Of a DNA stretch of 64,000 nucleotides, positions 58,301 to 64,000 are shown piece by piece. The position numbers were made by a program, and so were the translations under genes. The DNA comes from Zhengitettix transpicula (Eukaryota; Arthropoda; Insecta; Orthoptera; Tetrigidae): positions 77,253,009 through 77,317,008 of the forward strand of contig CM073594.1 of assembly GCA_037074705.1 (NCBI GenBank), given 5' to 3'. The notes beneath the pieces are model-generated. The model ran no database searches. It was not told the DNA's origin and worked only from the letters and a program-made list of their open reading frames with translations. How positions within the stretch are numbered: position 1 is the first letter of the stretch; every line of letters begins with the position of its first letter.

Positions 58301-59103
58301 TTTTTCATTTTTAAATACTATGCATAATATTCAAATGACCAGCTAATTTAAACAGAATTAAAACGTACGTGTATATTGTCATTTCTCATCTGAATACGAA
58401 ACGTTTCATCGGGGTCTTTAGTGGCATTTTACTGCCGGCGTTGCACAGTCTTTATTTATTGTACCTATGAATTAATAGATATTCATCGGAAAATGTACGC
58501 CAAACCTTAAATGATATTTTGAAATAGCTTTTATTGTCCCAGATATGAGATTAACTGATTTCACAGGGTGTGGTTGCTCCTAAAATGGTTAGTCCGATTG
58601 CTGTCACACTTTTAACATCGTGTTTGCAATAATCAAAATTATTGTCAAGCTTGTCGAAACTGGTTTTATAGCATCTCCATGTATCCTATGTGCGGAAGTG
58701 TGTCGAGAGGTTTCTTTTTACGAACCCTTGCTTTCGTAAGACGAATGCAAGTGTGTCGACACTCACTTCTAATGGCTCCTTGATTTCTTTAGTAACCGGT
58801 GGCGAAGTGCCTGGAAGAAATACACCGCACGCGCCTACAAAGGAAGCCGCAAATAATAATGAAACACTAATACAGTCGGGCGACGAGCTTTGGTAATCGT
58901 GTAACCATGAATTTAAACGATTAAAAACAAATCTAAATATTTTGTAGTAATCTGTACAATTTGAGATAAATAGAACTGGATAGATTATCGCATGCACTGG
59001 TAGTCCAGAATCCGAGTCCAATTTTTGGTTTATTATGGAAAGGCAGACTGAATAGGAGTAGGACGGATGAAAATCCACCGCCGTCTCTTCTTCAGCGTCG
59101 AGA
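58301..59103. other. Stretch with a less AT-rich block at 58680-59090
   Basis: The minus-strand frame 58686-59078 (130 codons) is the longest here but is unrecognised and antisense to another frame, so no gene is called. CGAAACGTTTCATCGGGG at 58398-58415 resembles a hammerhead core lacking stem II. Confidence 0.3.
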
Positions 59104-59392
59104 GGAAGAAATAGGAAAGGAAATAGGACAGTTTTTAACGTGTGTGGTTTTTGTATCTATAGTACAGTCCAGTGACTTGAAAAAGCGCTAAGAAGTTAAA
59201 GATAAAGTTTAATAATAATAAAAGATTGAACATTTGAGAGTCCGATAGCCTTTACACCAAAAAGACTGGATTTTGAATGTCATAGAGAGCCTCCCTTCCC
59301 GAGTGCAGAGACACCTGCATGTAGGTAAGGGACCAATTAAAAGATCCCTCGTAGTTTGTGGTGGGGCCCCTACAAACCGGTTACCACTATGT
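59104..59392 (+). repeat. ~295 bp direct repeat, copy 2
   Basis: Partner of 57001-57298 in the same orientation, 2.1 kb downstream; see there. Confidence 0.9.
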
Positions 59393-60001
59393 TTCTACGA
59401 AGTATGAAAAGTAACCGTAAACGGGTTGAAACTTCTAGAGCTGTCAGGTAACCTTAATCTGTTTACATACCACGCAATGTCATACCTTCTGTATGGTTTC
59501 CGTCATCTGCGGCGTGAAATTCTCGAGAAAAAAATCTAATGTTCAGAAATAAAAAGAATACATTAAAAATTAATAGGGTTATACGACGCAGGGCAGGATA
59601 AAACACGATTGTCCATACTCCCAATTAAATAAACCATGAGTTTTAATTTAAAACTAGTCGACATATAGCGACTAATGTAACAAATTTTTATGTCAGTGAT
59701 CAATACATAGATTTTATCTTTTGACAGTACACGGCGAATAAATGAAAAAGTAATGGATAGAATGAAATTTCGTAGTTCTAAGTCTCGTAACGTCTTATAT
59801 AATAACTCTGGGTAATCTCATAAACTCAACAAACCTATACGAGAGAATAATATTTCATTGCCTCAAAAATAACTGTCGAATGTGGTCCACACAACATGTA
59901 GAGCATTTAAGTTATTATTACTATTCAATTTGGTTCCACCTCATTGTAAATAATGAAAAAATTAAATAAGTTCCAGTGTCGAGCCAACTGAGGAGAGAAA
60001 C

Positions 60002-60005
<4 letters not shown>
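59393..60005. other. Non-coding stretch
   Basis: No gene or repeat recognised. Confidence 0.4.

Positions 60006-60035
<30 letters not shown>
60006..60035. repeat. (AT)n microsatellite
   Basis: AT array directly before the repeat at 60036. Confidence 0.95.
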
Positions 60036-60038
<3 letters not shown>

Positions 60039-60347
60039 TCAACAGGCTACATGAGGGTGATCCACATTGGGCAACTCCCCTTTAATAGCATAGGAAGGGA
60101 TTTGAAAGGGGGGATGCGGAAGGGTAGAGGAAGTTAGCCAAGGGTTACTAGGGCCCTCGGGCTATATTTTAAGGATACTACCCGACATTCGCCTAAAGAA
60201 ATGCAGGGAAAACCTTAGAAAAACCTGCATCGGGTAGGTCGGGCATTTGGTACTTGTCCCACGCCCTTCCGATAGCGGGAGAGGAGTTTGCTGTGGGGAC
60301 GCAGCATTCCCTTCTCCGTACCTCGACCAGTTTAGGAGGCAGCTGGC

Positions 60348-60348
<1 letters not shown>
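60036..60348 (+). repeat. Unclassified interspersed repeat, copy 3, between (AT)n arrays
   Basis: Shares CTCCCCTTTAATAGCATAGG, GGATGCGGAAGGG, GCCAAGGGTTACTAGGGC, TTTAAGGATACTACC, ATGCAGGGAAAACC, CCACGCCCTTCCGAT and GGAGGCAGCTGGCCGA with copies at 25 and 34 kb. Both ends abut (AT)n; the 3' end is cut at CTGGCCGA where the others continue CTGTTCCAATA. Confidence 0.75.

Positions 60349-60409
<61 letters not shown>
60349..60409. repeat. (AT)n microsatellite
   Basis: About 60 bases of uninterrupted AT. The Tyr-Ile-repeat frames on both strands (60193-60465, 60254-60469) are artefacts. Confidence 0.97.
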
Positions 60410-60413
<4 letters not shown>

Positions 60414-60431
60414 CTAGGAGAACAAAACGAT

Positions 60432-60456
60432 TACCGGCTTCGAACGTTTCTTCAGC
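60432..60456 (-). other. Hammerhead-like core remnant
   Basis: The minus strand reads GCTGAAGAAACGTTCGAAGC: CUGAAGA followed by a short AACGTT palindrome and GAAGC. Possibly a shortened hammerhead; weak evidence. Confidence 0.3.
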
Positions 60457-60952
60457 GACCAACATCTAATTTAAAACAATTATAATAGTAATAAAGTTTA
60501 TAATAATTTTCGGAAACTCACAATTGCTGGGTAATATTATTCTGGTATTACTTAATGGAGGAGGAAATAAGAGTGGTGAAAACAGTTAACGGAATTTCCT
60601 ATTTTAAACAACTGATCTAAATGTCGGACTATCCCTACTGGATCCGTCGTTTTAAATTAGCTTTCCCAATTTCGTAGATTACCCCTCCAATTTTTTTCTT
60701 CAAATAATACAACGGAATCTAAGATTATGTGCTTACAGTCATTTCTGGAAAATACCAAAAGAATCTAGTTAATAAAATGATCCTTGACTTCAGTAAATAG
60801 ATTTTGTATCTCCTTGTAAATTAGACGATAGTTATGAATAATATGATAGAGTTACCATTTTTAAATATTGAGGAGTTATTTTGGATCAAAATTTTAAAAT
60901 AGATTGTCATGTAGATTTGGTAGGTATAAAGATAAGTAGAATTTTATAAAGA

Positions 60953-60970
60953 GTATATATATATATATAC

Positions 60971-61024
<54 letters not shown>
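60953..61024. repeat. (AT)n array with AC interruptions, left of copy F
   Basis: About 70 bases of TA/AT with two CATA interruptions, ending at the TGTAATGCC start of copy F. Confidence 0.95.
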
Positions 61025-61027
<3 letters not shown>

Positions 61028-61943
61028 AATGCCAATTAATTAATCAATTAATTGTTTTTAAATAATTTAAATTGTTAGCGAACAGTTTGTATTATAGCGA
61101 GAGCGAGCAGAGCGACAATGAGTGGCGAGCTCTGTTCCTATTATTGAGAGCGCGGAATGGCGTTTACGCGCGCAAAAGCATAGTCAGTTGGCAGTCAGCA
61201 GTGAGGAGCGAAATAGATCAGCCACGAAAGGAGAGACATTGCAAAAGTTAGATTTCAGTCGACAGTCTAAGTCTACGGTCAGCCAGGAAAGGATAGACAT
61301 TTAAGAATAAATCTTTAAGAGCTACTTTGCAGTTTCAATCCAAATCGATAAGTAAATCGGTAAAAGACTGTAAAAATATGCAAATCGTAAGATTCCTGTA
61401 AGCAAGCAGTCATGAGATAGCTGACCTATTTGGAGAGGATCATCCGAGTTCCTGGGAGCCTAGAAATTCCATAAGTGTAGAATCTGTGAGAAATATTTAG
61501 AATCTGTGTAAAAATTTTGCAATAGTGTACTTTTGAAGCGCTAAAAGAATGCTGGTACCAGCCGAACAATGCGTAAGTAACCGAAACGTTAATAACATCT
61601 TTAAACGCTAACTAAAGGTAAAGTCAGATTTCGTTCGTTTTTCTTGTAGTTTTTCTTTCATTTATCAGCATATTTATTTTGAAGTAAATTTTTAAACAGT
61701 ATTGTTAATAATATCATTCAATAATATTCACTGTAAATCATCAAACCCAGTAAAGGCCTTGAGAGAACAGATCTCAAATTTTGTTTGTAATTGTCTTTTA
61801 TTCTTTGAAAAAAAAAATTATTTTGTTTGTTAATTTTTGATTATCTTTTCATTTAAATAAAGCCTATCATTTTAATTATTACATATAATACCACCACTAT
61901 GTGGGGCAAAAATAAATTAACGCCTTACTATTTGATTATTACA
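61025..61943 (+). mobile_element. Solo-LTR-like element, copy F
   Basis: 919 bp from TGTAATGCCAATTAATTAAT to GATTATTACA. Landmarks: GAGCAGAGCGACAATG..TGGCGAGCTCTGTT, GGATCATCCGAG, CTGGTACCAG (61552), splice-donor-like GCGTAAGTAAC (61570), GTCAGATTTCGTTCG (61623), CAAACCCAGT. A PBS-like ACCACCACTATGTGGGGC at 61890 is preceded by ATTACA. The 60-codon frame 61122-61304 is not regarded as a gene. Confidence 0.78.
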
Positions 61944-61959
61944 ATATATTTATATATAT

Positions 61960-62988
61960 TGTAGTAATTGGTAATTAAGACATTGTTCTAATTGGAAAGT
62001 TGGATTGTAGAGGACTCATTATTAGAGGATATAGAGCGGACGCCGCAACAATTCGGCGAAGCAAAGAAAACAATGTTGAGGTTCTACGCGCTCAAAATCT
62101 ACGAGACGAACGGGCAGTCAGGCAATGAACGGCGAGGCATAAGGACCAGCAAAGTTTTTATACAAAAAGTAATACAGTCAGGAATGTGCAGTCAGACATA
62201 GAACAGCGAGTTGTAAAGACCAAAACTTTTCATATTATAAAAAGTTTTGCAGTCGGGCAGTGGACCGCAAATAGAACAGTTTGATAGCAGTTACAAACAT
62301 GCCTTAAAATATTGAAAAGTAAAGCAATCTTCAGTCGGGAAGGAAAGAGTGAAACTAATGTTGTAATCGGTGACCGAGCATAAATTCAACCTGCTGGCCA
62401 TAGACAAACCAAGGAAGTACATTTCCAACTAAAGTCACGAGATCTGCAAATCCAGGTTGCAGCAAAGCATCGAGAATCTACCAATTTGTGTTAGACCAAC
62501 TAACAAAACTACGCCAATTAGAATTTGTCGACATTTAGAATCTGTGAGTACTAGAATCAGTGATATCCCCAAATTTTGTGCACGAAAAACCTAAAATGAG
62601 ACCTGGGCAGCCGTAAGTAGAAAACTTTAAAATCATATTGTAAACCTCTTTTAAAAGATAAAAGCCAGATCGTTCTTTAATTTTAATTATTTAATTATCG
62701 ATAAAATGAGATCGTTAATTTCTGATGAAATTTAAAACTGTTTAAATTCAATCTGTAGTATTATTTCTTCCACAACAAATTTCGTCTGTTTCAGACGCAT
62801 TAACTTCCATAAAAGCTAAATGTAATTTTGATGGTATAAATTCAGCCATTTATCAAACCCAGTTTAAGACCCTGAGATCCCAAATATTATTGTGTATTTA
62901 AAATTGATAATAAATTTTGTTTGTTCATTAAAGTTATAATAATTCATTAAAAGAGGCCATCCATTATTATTATATTATTTAAATTATT

Positions 62989-62991
<3 letters not shown>
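61960..62991 (+). mobile_element. Solo-LTR-like element, copy G
   Basis: 1032 bp from TGTAGTAATTGG to AAATTATTACA, only 16 AT-rich bases after copy F. It is diverged in its first half but keeps splice-donor-like CCGTAAGTAG (62611), AAGCCAGATCGTTC (62658) and CAAACCCAGTTTAAGACCCT then GAGAT. No clear PBS-like motif. Either two insertions into one (AT)n array or a tandem remnant after recombination. The frame 61992-62201 is not a gene. Confidence 0.68.

Positions 62992-63030
<39 letters not shown>
62992..63030. repeat. (AT)n array right of copy G
   Basis: AT dinucleotide array directly after the terminal TTACA. Confidence 0.95.
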
Positions 63031-63035
<5 letters not shown>

Positions 63036-63124
63036 GAGTAGGAGCCTTTTTAACCAAAGAACCTAAAATTGTAATTTATAATTGTATCTTTTCAATTATT
63101 TACGGTGTATCTAAAAATACATTT

Positions 63125-63480
63125 GCAAAGGGCGTAAGAATTATTTTATGTAGAAAAAAATGATGTAGTGTAACAGTAATGTTCAGAGAAATGAATTGGC
63201 TGTGGTTCAGTAATTTTGTCAAGTATAATTCCATGATATTTTTAATAAATATATAAATACTTTGTTTCTGTCTTATTTCAATAATTATTTAGCGTATAAG
63301 TATTATAGGAACGCGTATTGTATTGGAAGTTAGGTAAAATTAAATTTAAAACAAAACAGGAATAAAATAATTTAACCAGTTACCAAAACAAATGTGATTC
63401 TGTTAATGCATTTACGAATCGTTTATTTAAACATCAAAATTTACTAAATGTAAATTTTTGAAAAATTTGAGAATTTTTAA
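63125..63480 (+). pseudogene. LINE reverse transcriptase C-terminal fragment
   Basis: Plus-strand pieces RIILCRKK, then after a stop CSVTVMFREMNWLWFSNFVK, YNSMIFLINI, and later (other frame) CDSVNAFTNRLFKHQNLL. They parallel the minus-strand relic at 8280-9140 (LCRNK, VPVMLREINWICFTDFAKFH, CDSVNIFKNSF). Same LINE family, several stops and frameshifts. Confidence 0.6.
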
Positions 63481-64000
63481 TTTAATAGAATTTATTGCTC
63501 AATATTATTATTATTATCTTAGCTGCCTGTGCGTCATGCTAAATAATATATTTTTATACGTACGTCGTATAAGGTAAATGGCCCCTTATATAATTATTGA
63601 TCCGTGTCAGAGTGTGACGAACGAAACTATTGAGTAACAGGTTGCGAATATCGCCTATTCTGTTCAAATTATGTGCGACTTTCGTAATGACATTGTACGC
63701 TTTTTCGTTTTCCCATTAAAAAATCACTTGACGTGTGAAGCAGGAAAGATAGCTCTTAGTTGGTGAAGTTTGGTAAAGTAGACAAAAACATGTTATACAG
63801 GCGGGGATAATTAGGAAGAGAGGAACAGAGTTGTTTAGGTCAATGCATTTATGTGGACAATTCATGGAAATTAGGTAACATCCCAATCAGCGCAGTCAGG
63901 CCCCTTCCTTGTGAACAATGAGTAATATCATTTAAATTCACGTCCAAGTCTTGAGTAATCACTCCGTTTGCGGAACCCTTTTTGTGGGTTTTCCCACCCC
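63481..64000. other. Non-coding right edge
   Basis: Nothing supported; possibly LINE 3' sequence at first, then unclassified. Confidence 0.35.

Noticed and set aside
58686..59078. 130-codon minus-strand frame
   Set aside because: No family recognised and overlapped by a plus-strand frame; no splice or start context to support it.
59104..59392. The direct repeat pair as LTRs of a retrotransposon
   Set aside because: No TG...CA ends, no PBS after the left copy and no coding interior, so only called a repeat.

Overview
The window looks like AT-rich, gene-poor eukaryotic DNA, most likely from an insect or another arthropod. The evidence is the combination of mariner, Penelope-like, Helitron and CR1/Jockey-like LINE relics, long (AT)n arrays and the absence of any long intact reading frame. 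I found no host protein-coding gene, rRNA or tRNA. Nearly every short open frame is noise, an antisense shadow or a broken transposon fragment. The species cannot be named from this sequence.

Layout. 0-10 kb: a foldback element at the left edge, a large inverted repeat (2.8-4.3 kb), several Penelope-type terminal repeats with hammerhead-ribozyme-like motifs, a GIY-YIG endonuclease fragment, and a LINE split by a hammerhead-bearing insertion. 10-13.3 kb: a mariner (TIRs, frameshifted transposase) carrying a Helitron fragment, lying between two inverted copies of a ~110 bp repeat; then a 60 bp near-perfect hairpin. 13.3-18 kb: featureless AT-rich DNA. 18-38.4 kb: five ~0.9-1.1 kb solo-LTR-like elements, a GC-rich unclassified repeat, a Penelope endonuclease scrap, a CR1/Jockey-like reverse transcriptase relic and single-copy-looking GC islands. 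39-41 kb: a Penelope reverse transcriptase plus GIY-YIG relic with its hammerhead-like terminal repeat downstream. 41-56 kb: several non-autonomous Helitrons, one with a degenerate ~29 bp minisatellite, another solo-LTR-like element, an inverted-repeat element and a second foldback element. 57-64 kb: a ~295 bp direct repeat pair, an (AT)n-rich block with two solo-LTR-like elements end to end, and a LINE relic.

Two systems stand out. (1) At least a dozen hammerhead-like motifs (CUGANGA, hairpin, GAAAC) in Penelope-type repeats, one family lying directly downstream of a recognisable Penelope relic, with several motifs apparently lacking stem II. (2) A dispersed family of eight ~0.9-1.1 kb TG...CA elements, all next to ATAT or (AT)n, that share a splice-donor-like site. 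Inside their 3' ends most carry one to three copies of a primer-binding-site-like motif related to TGGCGCCCAACGTGGGGC, in several copies preceded by the same TTACA that ends the element. Motif and family assignments were made by reading; none was confirmed by a database search.
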